64,000 nucleotides of DNA from DASWVC01 sp036401335 (lineage in GTDB: Bacteria; Verrucomicrobiota; Verrucomicrobiia; Chthoniobacterales; JAFAMB01), in assembly GCA_036401335.1 (NCBI GenBank), contig DASWVC010000033.1, forward strand, positions 3,712-67,711. Direction: 5' to 3'. Positions within the stretch are counted from its first letter, which is position 1. Each line of letters opens with the position of its first letter. Below the pieces are notes generated by a model. It ran no database searches, was not told the DNA's origin, and was given only the letters and a program-made list of their open reading frames with translations. The translations under genes were made by a program, and so were the position numbers. Positions 57,401 through 64,000 of the stretch are shown piece after piece.

Positions 57401-57495
57401 AACTGCCATGCCGTGACGGCCCCCGCCAAGGCGAGGACCGTCACCAGACTAACCAGAAACCGGGCGTGGCGGGAGGCCCATTCAACGGGATTCAT
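54484..57495 (-). CDS. RND efflux pump, inner-membrane subunit
   Basis: 1003-residue RND transporter with 12 membrane helices and two large periplasmic loops. The proton-relay Asp pair is in LIIDDAIVMAEH (helix 4). At the helix-10 relay position the sequence is GIVTEVSIFYYSEL, so Glu stands where AcrB has Lys, as in the CusA-like branch. Metal-binding Met triads of CusA were not identified, so the cargo (drug, metal or other) is open. The start at 57495 overlaps the adaptor stop by 14 bp. Confidence 0.92.
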   Translation of the reverse strand: MNPVEWASRHARFLVSLVTVLALAGAVTAWQLPVSLFPQVDFPRVRISLDAGDRPAERMAIEATIPVEEAVRAIPGVRGVRSNTTRGSAEVNVNFDWGEDMVAAMLQVESQINKVLSALPPGTTFNVLRMDPTVFPVIAYSLTSDHRPLQELRDLASYTVRPALATVPGVAQVGVQGGQTEEYRVVVDLPKLQALKLTITDVSAVLAAQNVLSAVGKLEESEKLYLVISDTRLKSFADLPKVVIASGSSGTLFLGDVATIERSTEPRWTRVTADAHDAVLFQVYQQPGGNTVQIAAGIKRKLSALGTSIPADVRVADWYDQGQLITSSATSTRDAVLIGIGLAILVLLGFLRDWRITAIAAVTVPAVLCSTILLLGVLKMSLNIMTLGGIAAAVGLIIDDAIVMAEHIVRRQQEGEGSSVLTAAREFSEPLLASSTATVIIFAPLAFLSGVTGAFFKALSLTMAASLILSLLISWLVLPAVAARCLHRGVRSRTHPQPHAGRLDRGYRRLAGFFVRRPAFILLICLPTAVLGIFAFQHVSSGFMPAMDEGGFILDYHSLPGTSLAETDRLLRQVEGILRKLPETQTYSRRTGLGLGGDLNETNSGDFFVRLRPLPRRGVEAVMDDVRQQIGQTIPSLQVETAQVMEDLIGDLTSVPQPIEIKLFSDDEQGLQTLAPKVAEAVSHVRGVVEVKNGITPAGDALSVEVDRRKAVLEGMDPDAITKVLTSYLSGDVATRVLQPPKLIGVRVWVPEHDRQITPQVERLLIRAPDGHLFPLARVAKLTATSGQPEIKREDLKRMVAVTARISGRDLGSTVTEVKRVLAQPGVVPATVPYALGGLYEQQQIAFQGLTVVLAAAVILTFLLLVFLYESFRVALAMLGIAFLAVAAVYVGLWLTGTEFNITSRMGMTMVVGIVTEVSIFYYSELREQSGPDRLIVAGLNRMRPIAMTTIAAILALAPLALGLGEGAAMLRPLAIAIISGLCFQLPLVLLVLPALLRAVRKE

Positions 57496-58546
57496 CGCCC
57501 GTGGCGGCCTCCACCCGCATGCCGTCCGTGAGTTCGCGATGGCCTTGAACCACCACGGCATCTCCGGAGCGGATCGTGCCATCCGTCAGCTCGATCTCAT
57601 CGTCGTTCTGCAGCCCAAGATGCACCGGGATCCGCTGCGCCTTTCCTTCCCGAACGACGAAGAGGACCGGTTCGCCTTGGTCCTCAAAGACGGCCCGTCG
57701 GGGTACCACGACCCCTTCGTGCGCAGCCACCTCGATATTTCCTTGCACGTAAGCGTTCAGCAGCAGACTGCCTGGTTGGGGAAGGGCCACGTAGACGTCC
57801 ACCAACCGCGTGGTCGCGTTGACTTGTCCGGAGACCAGTTTCACCGTGCCTTCCCACGTCGCCGCCGCAGGGTCATCGGAGGGTCCCAGGGCCACCTTCT
57901 CGCCCGGCGCGACCCGCCCGGCGGCGCCCGGTTCAACGCCCAACCGGACTTGCAGGTCGTCACCAGACGCGACTTCCACGATGGCGGTGCCTGCGGGCGC
58001 CAACTGGCCGTCTTGCACGCCGATTCGGGCCACCAAACCATCGACGTCCGCGATCGCTTGCTCGGATGGATGCACCCCCTCATCCCGCAGGCTGGCCAAT
58101 TGCAGGTCGGCGTCCGTCGCGCCCTTTTCGGCTGCGCCGAGCTCCTGGACGGTTGCCAGCTTAAGGTCAAAGCGCCGCCGCGTCTGATCAAGGTCCCGAT
58201 GGGCCATCCGGGCGGCGTTTTCGGCTTGGTGCAGTTGGAGCAAGGTCGCGGCGCTGGCGTCGACCTCGACCAGGGGTTGACCCCGTTTGACCGGTTCACC
58301 CGGAGCCACCAGGACGTGGCGCACCCGCGTTTCGAAAGCGCGGGTAACGGTGTGGGTGCTGCCCGGTTCCGCCGTCACGGAGCCGAAGGCCGTGCACGTT
58401 TCCGCGATCCTTTTTCGCGAGGCAACAGCGACGACGACTTTGGCCACTGGTTCAGCCTCGTGGTCCTCCGGGTGTTCCGCTCCGGGGTGCGGCGCACAAC
58501 CCAGCAGCAGAAGTGCAAACCCGGCATGAAACGCACGGCGGAACAC
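57482..58546 (-). CDS. RND periplasmic adaptor (membrane fusion lipoprotein)
   Basis: About 354 residues. A lipobox LLLLGC near residue 18 predicts a lipoprotein. Half-lipoyl domains (FETRVRHVLVAPGEPVKRGQ and GVQDGQLAPAGTAIVEVASG) flank a short coiled-coil hairpin, followed by a beta-barrel and membrane-proximal domain. GTG at 58546 is chosen to place the lipobox properly; an ATG at 58612 inside tolC is the longer option. It links the pump and the outer-membrane factor. Confidence 0.88.
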   Translation of the reverse strand: MFRRAFHAGFALLLLGCAPHPGAEHPEDHEAEPVAKVVVAVASRKRIAETCTAFGSVTAEPGSTHTVTRAFETRVRHVLVAPGEPVKRGQPLVEVDASAATLLQLHQAENAARMAHRDLDQTRRRFDLKLATVQELGAAEKGATDADLQLASLRDEGVHPSEQAIADVDGLVARIGVQDGQLAPAGTAIVEVASGDDLQVRLGVEPGAAGRVAPGEKVALGPSDDPAAATWEGTVKLVSGQVNATTRLVDVYVALPQPGSLLLNAYVQGNIEVAAHEGVVVPRRAVFEDQGEPVLFVVREGKAQRIPVHLGLQNDDEIELTDGTIRSGDAVVVQGHRELTDGMRVEAATGDESR

Positions 58547-58578
58547 AGGCCACCCGGGCTGCCGCCCGCCCCGGAACC

Positions 58579-59949
58579 TCACGCACCGCCCTCCTGATCC
58601 GGGAGGAAGCAACCGGCCGCCAACTCGAGCGCCACCCGGGCTTCGTGCAGTTGTTGTTTTAGCTTCAACAGCTGAATCCGCTTTTGATTGTAATTGGCCC
58701 TGGCCTGGTAGTAAGCGAGCACGTCGGCGTTCTGGCCCTGAAGCGCGGCCTGGGCCGTCTCGAGTAGGCGGGCCAAGGCGGGCAACGCGGCCGCGGCTGC
58801 GGCCACCTGAACGTTGAGCGACCGAAGGTCGGCGGTGGCTTCCGCGACGTCCGCCCGCGCTTGGAACAAACGGTTCGTGTACTCATCGTACAGGCTTTGG
58901 CGGGTAGCCTTTTCGACCGCAATGCTGCCTTGGTTTCGATCAAAAATCGGCAGGTCAAACGAGAACGACAACCCGGTCGTGTGCACGTTGCTCGTGTCGC
59001 TCGCGTGGGAGAACCCCAGGTTCACCTTGGGAAGCTGCGCTAGCACCGCGGCGCGCAGCTTTGCGTCCTGGCTTTCGTAGCCGACCCGCAGACCCAGCAG
59101 ATCCAGGCGCCGGTGCTCCAGCGCGGAAATCAACGCCCCGGCATCCGGGACACGCAAGGAGGCGGACAGGTTCGCTTCGGCCGGCAGGGGCAAAACGGTT
59201 TGCGGCGGTGCGCCCACCGCCCGGTTCAACGCCAGCGTCTGTTTCGCCAGATCCTGCTGCAGGCTGAGGTAAGTCGCCCGGGCATCGGTGCCGGTGGCCT
59301 GTGCCGCCGCGAGGTCGAGCGCGCTCTTTTGACGCTCGTTGACTGCCTGCTGTAACAGGCCGACGGCTTGTTGCTGGTCGGCATCGATGAGACGGGCCTC
59401 TTGCGCCTGAGCGTGCAGCGCCATGACGCGGTACCAAGCCAGCCTGGCCGCTTCGGCGGCCTGCCATTCAATCCAAGCCACGTCCAGCTCGATGGCCTGG
59501 GCGCTTTTCTTCGCCGCCCGTACCTTGGCGTTTCGGCTGACCACGGATGACACGTCCCAGCTGCCGGTGAAGCCGTAGGCCGTGACGGTTCCCAGCGTAT
59601 GGCCGCCAGTGACAAAGTCCCGCGCGTAGCCCAGCGTCGGATTCGGCAACACGCCGGCCGAGAACGTTTGGGCAGCAGCCAATCCCCGGCGGTCGCGATC
59701 GGCCCGCAGGGCCGGGTTGGCGATCACCGCCAGGACGGCTACTTGGTCCGGGCCCAGGCCGTGCCGAAAGTCCAGACGGACGGGCTGGAGCAGCGGGTGC
59801 GCCACCTCCCTGGCGGCGATGGCAAGCCGATGCCGCGCCGGGAACCGCAGGGATTTTTGAACCCCGGCGGAGGTGAGCGGCTGGGCCGTGTAATGCGCAC
59901 AGCTGACCACCGAAGCGGAGAGGGCAAGAAACCAAAGCCGCGTGCTCAT
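58579..59949 (-). CDS. TolC-family outer-membrane efflux lipoprotein
   Basis: 456 residues with the two OEP repeats (long amphipathic helices, e.g. EYTNRLFQARADVAEATADL). The N-terminus MSTRLWFLALSASVVSC has a lipobox-like VVSC, as in NodT/CusC-type factors. It forms the exit duct for the adaptor-pump pair downstream, and begins 5 bp before the end of the preceding small secreted protein gene region. Confidence 0.88.
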   Translation of the reverse strand: MSTRLWFLALSASVVSCAHYTAQPLTSAGVQKSLRFPARHRLAIAAREVAHPLLQPVRLDFRHGLGPDQVAVLAVIANPALRADRDRRGLAAAQTFSAGVLPNPTLGYARDFVTGGHTLGTVTAYGFTGSWDVSSVVSRNAKVRAAKKSAQAIELDVAWIEWQAAEAARLAWYRVMALHAQAQEARLIDADQQQAVGLLQQAVNERQKSALDLAAAQATGTDARATYLSLQQDLAKQTLALNRAVGAPPQTVLPLPAEANLSASLRVPDAGALISALEHRRLDLLGLRVGYESQDAKLRAAVLAQLPKVNLGFSHASDTSNVHTTGLSFSFDLPIFDRNQGSIAVEKATRQSLYDEYTNRLFQARADVAEATADLRSLNVQVAAAAAALPALARLLETAQAALQGQNADVLAYYQARANYNQKRIQLLKLKQQLHEARVALELAAGCFLPDQEGGA

Positions 59950-59953
59950 ACGG

Positions 59954-60601
59954 TTACTTCCATCGTAAACTCTCCGCCACGCGCTGCCGCAAGGCACGGT
60001 GATCCGAGGCGGTTGGCGACCACACGCTCAAAATCTGCAGCTGGCGAGGCTGCAGAAAGATGTACACGCTGCACTCCAGGGAAGGAGGCGCGTCGATCGC
60101 CGGCCCTGGATTGCTGCGGAACTTGAGAAGGACCGCACGGCCGGCCGGCAGGTCAACTTCTTTCATCCGCCTCAGTCTTGCGGGCTTAGCTCCCCCCAAA
60201 CTCTTTACTTCGGCGCCCGCCACCCCCAGCGCATCCAGATTTTCTGGATGGGCGCGCAGCGCGACCGTTCTAACCCGAATGCCCGCCACCTGCCCTCCAA
60301 AGGTTACCACGCCGGGGCTTTCGCTGCACAACCAACCCTTCGGCGCTTCGAGCGAGAAGCCTTTGACTTCACGCCGCTCATAATCCGTGGGTTCTTCCAA
60401 CCAGACGTGCGCGGCCGTGGTCGTTCCGGTGACCCGCGCCTCCGGAACCCGGCCTGGAGCCAGCTCGTCAGCTCCCGCAAAGGCCGGCAGGCAAAACCCC
60501 ACAAAAGCCAAGGTTCGGGCGTGCCGCCAGCGCCGGCGAGCCTCGCCAAAAGCCTTTGTTCGATGGAGCGCCGATCGCTTCGTCATACTAGAGGTTGCCA
60601 C
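59954..60601 (-). CDS. secreted protein of unknown function, first gene of the RND operon
   Basis: 215 residues with a basic N-terminus and a hydrophobic segment ending FAGADE, probably a signal peptide (an inner Met at 60586 is possible). The mature part (YERREVKGFSLEAPKGWLCS ... FRSNPGPAIDAPPSLECSVY) resembles small beta-rich PsbP/DUF1795-like domains, a weak impression. The stop is 4 bp before the tolC-like start, so it is part of the efflux operon and may be an accessory factor. Confidence 0.7.
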   Translation of the reverse strand: MATSSMTKRSALHRTKAFGEARRRWRHARTLAFVGFCLPAFAGADELAPGRVPEARVTGTTTAAHVWLEEPTDYERREVKGFSLEAPKGWLCSESPGVVTFGGQVAGIRVRTVALRAHPENLDALGVAGAEVKSLGGAKPARLRRMKEVDLPAGRAVLLKFRSNPGPAIDAPPSLECSVYIFLQPRQLQILSVWSPTASDHRALRQRVAESLRWK

Positions 60602-60926
60602 GCCTTCATGAACCGGCAGTGAAACGCCAATGAATACTTTGTCATTCGGCCGGTCGTTGAACCGGCTTTTCGCGTCCTTGGGAAACAGATGACAAAAAAG
60701 TCATCCTGGTTTCATCCCTGCTTCACCGAGCCCTGTTCTGTTACACCTGACGCAGGTCTTAAGTAGCACCTGCGGTGGTTTCGAGCCGAGACAGTGAAGG
60801 TTTTATGTTCAGGTCTCCTAATAAGGTGCGTCAAGGGAAAGCCCGCGCGATAAACCGGCCCTTTGGGCGGAGATGGAGCAAGGGTGCCTCCAGGCACCTT
60901 TGCTACCTTTTGATCGACGACTCTCC
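60602..60926. promoter_or_regulatory. divergent regulatory region with three hairpins
   Basis: The gap between the efflux operon and the FAD oxidoreductase has no gene but three stem-loops. GCCGGT/ACCGGC (60649-60666) is followed by TTTT; GATGAC/GTCATC encloses an A6 loop (60688-60705); a 12-bp stem (60877-60904) lies just before the oxidoreductase start. Some may be terminators or RNA control elements. Confidence 0.4.
60877..60904 (+). promoter_or_regulatory. 12-bp hairpin in the leader of the FAD oxidoreductase gene
   Basis: AGCAAGGGTGCC and GGCACCTTTGCT form a 12-bp stem with one G-U pair and a TCCA loop, ending 22 bp before the start codon and followed by ACCTTTTG. It occupies the place where a ribosome site would be expected, so it could be a translational block, an attenuator or a chance palindrome. 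Confidence 0.4.
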
Positions 60927-62651
60927 ATGAAGCGTTGTGCCTTGCTCTTGGGGATCATCGTAGCGGTGACTCTCGTCGGTTTGGGCGTTCATGCACCATT
61001 TCCATCCGGTAGTCGGGGCATCCAAAGGTTGGTCCATTCTGCAGGATTCCGGAATTCTACTGACGTTGATGTGGTGATTTATGGGGGTACCCCTGCGGGG
61101 GTTGCCGCAGCACTTCAGACTGCGCGCCTGGGTGGGCGGGTGGTGCTGATCGAGCCGACCCGGCACCTTGGCGGCATGATGACCAGCGGGCTTGGCTTCT
61201 CCGACTACCTCCCGGCCTTCAAAGACGTCATTGGTGGCATTGCGCGAGAATTTTTTTTGAAGGTTGGCGGAGCTTACCGGGAACCTGAATCGATGCTGTT
61301 CGAGCCGCACGTGGCGGAGCAGGTCTTTAACAACATGGTCCGGGAAAGTGGCGTGCGGGTGATCCTAGGCCAAACGCTGGAGCGCATAGAAATGGCTGGG
61401 CAAACGATCGTCTCGGTCACAACCACGGATCATTCGCCCTTGCGGGCGCAGGTGTTCATCGATGCGTCGTACGAAGGAGATTTACTCGCAAGGGCGGGGG
61501 TGAGCTACTATGTGGGTCGCGAAAGCAACGCCACTTACCACGAAACCCTCAACGGAGTACGGCCGTTGCAGGACGGAGATGCGCCCAGCGCGTTCGTAAT
61601 ACCCGGTCGGCGCGAGTCGGGCCTGTTACCCTTCGTGCAGCCAGCCGCCGACCTGACAAGCGGAGCCGCCGACCATCGCGTTCAGGCCTTTGGCTACCGC
61701 CTTTGCCTGACGACAAACTCCGCTGACCGTATCCCCTTCGCAGCCCCGCTAGGATACAACGAAACGAGTTACGAGTTGCTCGCGCGCGACATCCGGAACA
61801 GGCTGAGCAGCGGCGAGAGGTTGGATCTGAAATCGTTTTTGAAGATCGACCCATTGCCAAACCAGAAGTATGACGTCAATTGCTCGACGCATTTCACCAA
61901 CGGTCTGCTCTCCACGGATCTCATCGGCTACAATGAAGGGTACATCGAAGGCTCCTCCGAAGGGCGTGACCAATTTGCGGCCGAGCTCGCGCGGTACACC
62001 GCAGGATTGCTCTATTTCTTAGGGCACAGCACGGTAGTGCCGGAGCCCGTTCGCCTGGAGTGGCTGAACTATGGCTTGTGCCGGGACGAATTTCCGGACC
62101 ATGACAACTGGCCTTATAAACTTTACGTCCGGGAGGGTAGGCGGATGACTTCCGACTACGTCATGGTGGAACAAAATGCAAAAGGGCAACGGATTGCCGA
62201 TCAGCCAATCGGTCTGGCCGCTTATTACCTCGACTCCCACTGGGTGCAGCGAGTCGCCAACAACGGACAGGTGCGCCTTGAGGGACATTTTTTGGAACGA
62301 ATACCGCACCCGTTCCCGGTGGCTTACGCTGCCATCGTTCCAAGACGCTCGGAGTGCAAGAACCTGTTAGTGCCGGTTTGTCTGTCGGCGAGTCACGTCT
62401 GCTTTTCGGCCATCCGCACGGAGCCGACTGAAATGATTTTGGGGCAATCCGCTGCCACGGCAGCCGTGGAAGCCATCGAAGACGGCACGGCCGTCCAGGA
62501 CGTGAATTACCCAAAACTGGCGCGCCAACTTGTGCGAGATAACGAGGTGCTGTACTGGCCGCTTCCGGCCAACCTCGATTTTCACGCTGTGCTCAACACG
62601 ATGCGCCGCCGGTTGGGTCGGTTATTTGGGCATGCCTCTCCGCACGGTTAG
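60927..62651 (+). CDS. secreted FAD-dependent oxidoreductase
   Basis: 574 residues. N-terminal hydrophobic signal/anchor (about 6-22), then the FAD-binding VVIYGGTPAGVAAALQ (GGTPAG 53-58) and LIEPTRHLGGMMTSGLG. This is the FAD_oxidored family common in verrucomicrobia and planctomycetes, often next to sugar-degradation genes; FIDASYEGDLLARAGV and HVCFSAIRTEPTEM are family blocks. Substrate unknown. The ATG at 60927 is chosen by the signal sequence. Confidence 0.88.
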   Translation: MKRCALLLGIIVAVTLVGLGVHAPFPSGSRGIQRLVHSAGFRNSTDVDVVIYGGTPAGVAAALQTARLGGRVVLIEPTRHLGGMMTSGLGFSDYLPAFKDVIGGIAREFFLKVGGAYREPESMLFEPHVAEQVFNNMVRESGVRVILGQTLERIEMAGQTIVSVTTTDHSPLRAQVFIDASYEGDLLARAGVSYYVGRESNATYHETLNGVRPLQDGDAPSAFVIPGRRESGLLPFVQPAADLTSGAADHRVQAFGYRLCLTTNSADRIPFAAPLGYNETSYELLARDIRNRLSSGERLDLKSFLKIDPLPNQKYDVNCSTHFTNGLLSTDLIGYNEGYIEGSSEGRDQFAAELARYTAGLLYFLGHSTVVPEPVRLEWLNYGLCRDEFPDHDNWPYKLYVREGRRMTSDYVMVEQNAKGQRIADQPIGLAAYYLDSHWVQRVANNGQVRLEGHFLERIPHPFPVAYAAIVPRRSECKNLLVPVCLSASHVCFSAIRTEPTEMILGQSAATAAVEAIEDGTAVQDVNYPKLARQLVRDNEVLYWPLPANLDFHAVLNTMRRRLGRLFGHASPHG

Positions 62652-63165
62652 CCGGACCGCACGGATTTTGGACGACAACTGCCGTTGTTAAGTTGGGCAT
62701 TGCCTCAATACGCTACGGGTAGGACCAGCACTCCATGAAGCCGCAAGTGAACGCCCGCCAGCACTTTCGATTCTTTTGGAGGCTTGGCGCGCGCTGGCCG
62801 GCGCCAAAGCGGTTTCCATGATTCGTAAAGGCCCGGCGTGTGGGCCATCATCGGGCAACACCGCGCTGCTGCATGCCTTCATTGTAGGTATGCTGCTGAC
62901 GCGGCGATGTCCTTCCCCGGCGGCGAAGGGACTCGCCGCCCTACCGAAGGTCACAAAGCGACTCGTGACCCTGCCAGACCGGGGTTTCCCGCGGTCTTAT
63001 CCCAGCCTTGCGTAGTTCCCCCAAACCTTTTTTCATCGACGTTGAGCCGACGACCCGGAACCGGGACCGGCCGCCACACGTTGCAGAATCTCCTAATGCC
63101 TACTTAGTTGATAGACTTTAGGCGAAGGAACGGAATGCCTTTTTTTTCTTTCTACTGCCTGAGCC
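62652..63165. other. intergenic stretch with REP unit and kinase-like relic
   Basis: No intact gene is supported. It contains the inverted REP-like unit (62919-62940) and, at 63014-63045, AGTTCCCCCAAACCTTTTTT followed by CATCGACGTTGA. The latter is very like the first 33 bp of the FGGY kinase remnant at 52673. Otherwise nothing recognisable. Confidence 0.4.
62919..62940. repeat. REP-like palindrome, inverted copy
   Basis: GGCGGCGA and TCGCCGCC arms around a 6-nt loop, with flanks CCCC and CTACCG; exactly the reverse complement of the unit at 40534-40555, including flanking bases. Confidence 0.72.
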
Positions 63166-64000
63166 CTACCGGGGGAATTGCCCGGCCGCTTTGTGGTGCC
63201 GCCGGCCCAGAATTCCGTTCGGCAAAAACATGACCACGCCTGTGAAAATCACTCCGACGATCATCCAGTAACGGGGCGTCAGGGAGCTTGCGAGGGCGAT
63301 CAAAAACACCGTCACGAATGAACCCAGGATACCGCCTTCCAGGCGGGCAACGCCGCCCACCAGGGCTGCCATTACGACCATGACGGAGGCCTGCAGGTTG
63401 GCCGTGTGCGGCGCGATCACCCCACTTTGCAACACGCCCAGAATGCCGGCGGCGCCGGCTACGGCGCCGGAAATCACAATGGCCGCAAAACGATGCTTTT
63501 GAACGTTGAAGCCCAGGGCGGCAAGCCGCTTGGAATTTTCGCGGACGCCTTGGAGGGAAAGGCCGAGGGGTGAACCGACGAGGTGGCGGAGCGCGGCGTA
63601 GCAGGCAATGGTGCAAACCAGGCTCAGGTAGTAAAGGGGAGAGGTTTCCTGCAAAGACCAGGTAGCGAACAGCCTTGGCCGCGGGATCCCGGCGATGCCA
63701 TTGTAACCGTTGGTGACGGAGGCCCACTGCATGGCCACGCCTTCGAACAACTGAGCCAGGGCCAGCGTCATCATCAAAAAGTAATTGCCCTGGGCGCGAA
63801 TCGCGACGGTGGCAAAAAGTGCGCTCAAAAACATGGCGCCGAGAAGTGCCAGCGGGATCACGGCGGCAAAGGGAAGGTGATAAGTCTTGACCCCGACGCC
63901 CACGACGTACCCGGCCATGGCAAAGAAGGACATCTGCGCGAGTGATACCATACCCCCGTACCCCGCAAGAAGAACGAAGCTCATCGTGACCATGCTGATG
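63166..64000 (-). CDS. branched-chain amino acid ABC permease, LivM type (partial)
   Basis: At least 277 residues; the frame is still open at the window edge, so the N-terminus is missing. About eight hydrophobic segments, with the LivM blocks GYGGMVSLAQMSFFAMAGYV, IRAQGNYFLMMTLALAQL and GGVARLEGGILGSFV. It imports branched-chain amino acids, amides or similar together with LivH/F/G/K partners expected beyond the window. A Met at 63993 is probably internal. Confidence 0.88.
   Translation of the reverse strand, partial: ISMVTMSFVLLAGYGGMVSLAQMSFFAMAGYVVGVGVKTYHLPFAAVIPLALLGAMFLSALFATVAIRAQGNYFLMMTLALAQLFEGVAMQWASVTNGYNGIAGIPRPRLFATWSLQETSPLYYLSLVCTIACYAALRHLVGSPLGLSLQGVRENSKRLAALGFNVQKHRFAAIVISGAVAGAAGILGVLQSGVIAPHTANLQASVMVVMAALVGGVARLEGGILGSFVTVFLIALASSLTPRYWMIVGVIFTGVVMFLPNGILGRRHHKAAGQFPR

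Noticed and set aside
62776..63015. 79-codon plus-strand frame after the FAD oxidoreductase
   Set aside because: Its second half is the REP palindrome and its flanks; no family resemblance.

Overview
The window is GC-rich bacterial chromosome with compact, often overlapping genes. It is mostly core metabolism with a few accessory islands. No rRNA, tRNA, CRISPR array or phage module is visible. Best guess for the source is a soil Verrucomicrobiota-like bacterium. The reasons are the block coaD / DUF177 / rpmF / plsX / fabH, a 600-residue long-form IspG, a complete cdsA-dxr-rseP-ispG block, a TatD with an extra segment, and many short palindromic intergenic repeats. This placement is inference; no 16S gene is present.

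Left part (1-27.5 kb, mainly minus strand): osmC, tatD, fabH, plsX, rpmF, DUF177, coaD, a Uma2-type nuclease and guaA. Then come plus-strand aat, an ABC ATPase and a histidine phosphatase; then serS, a DUF72 gene, an NlpC/P60 hydrolase and an M20 peptidase. The plus-strand SMC gene follows, then the isoprenoid/envelope block cdsA-dxr-rseP-ispG (read on the minus strand). A tight operon MTAP - polysaccharide deacetylase - dynamin-like GTPase closes this part. Two intercistronic gaps (osmC/tatD and DUF177/coaD) are filled from stop codon to start codon by a related repeat bounded by inverted short-unit arrays.

Middle (27.5-46.5 kb): a decayed EamA transporter and inverted repeats precede a one-module C-A-T-TE nonribosomal peptide synthetase, whose end overlaps convergent infA. 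Next are a broken RRM protein, a radical SAM protein, a thioredoxin-like protein, a DUF1460 hydrolase, yqeY, ispD and an M16 peptidase. A sugar/aldonate locus follows: ytfQ-ytfR-ytfT-yjfF-like ABC importer genes, then gluconokinase and a GntP permease on one strand, divergent from a LacI-type regulator, with two operator-like palindromes between them.

Right part (46.5-64 kb): a gene graveyard holds a DJ-1/PfpI fragment, an alpha/beta-hydrolase tail and an alcohol dehydrogenase remnant split by an IS630-type element. Then come an ECF sigma/anti-sigma pair, a CrtYcd-like lycopene cyclase, ilvD, an internally deleted FGGY kinase, a secreted propeller-like protein and an RND efflux operon (small secreted protein, outer-membrane factor, adaptor, pump). 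A secreted FAD oxidoreductase and a LivM-type permease cut by the window edge end the region.

Start codons were moved from the longest open frame where family N-termini or gene overlaps pointed to a later start; these moves are stated in each entry.
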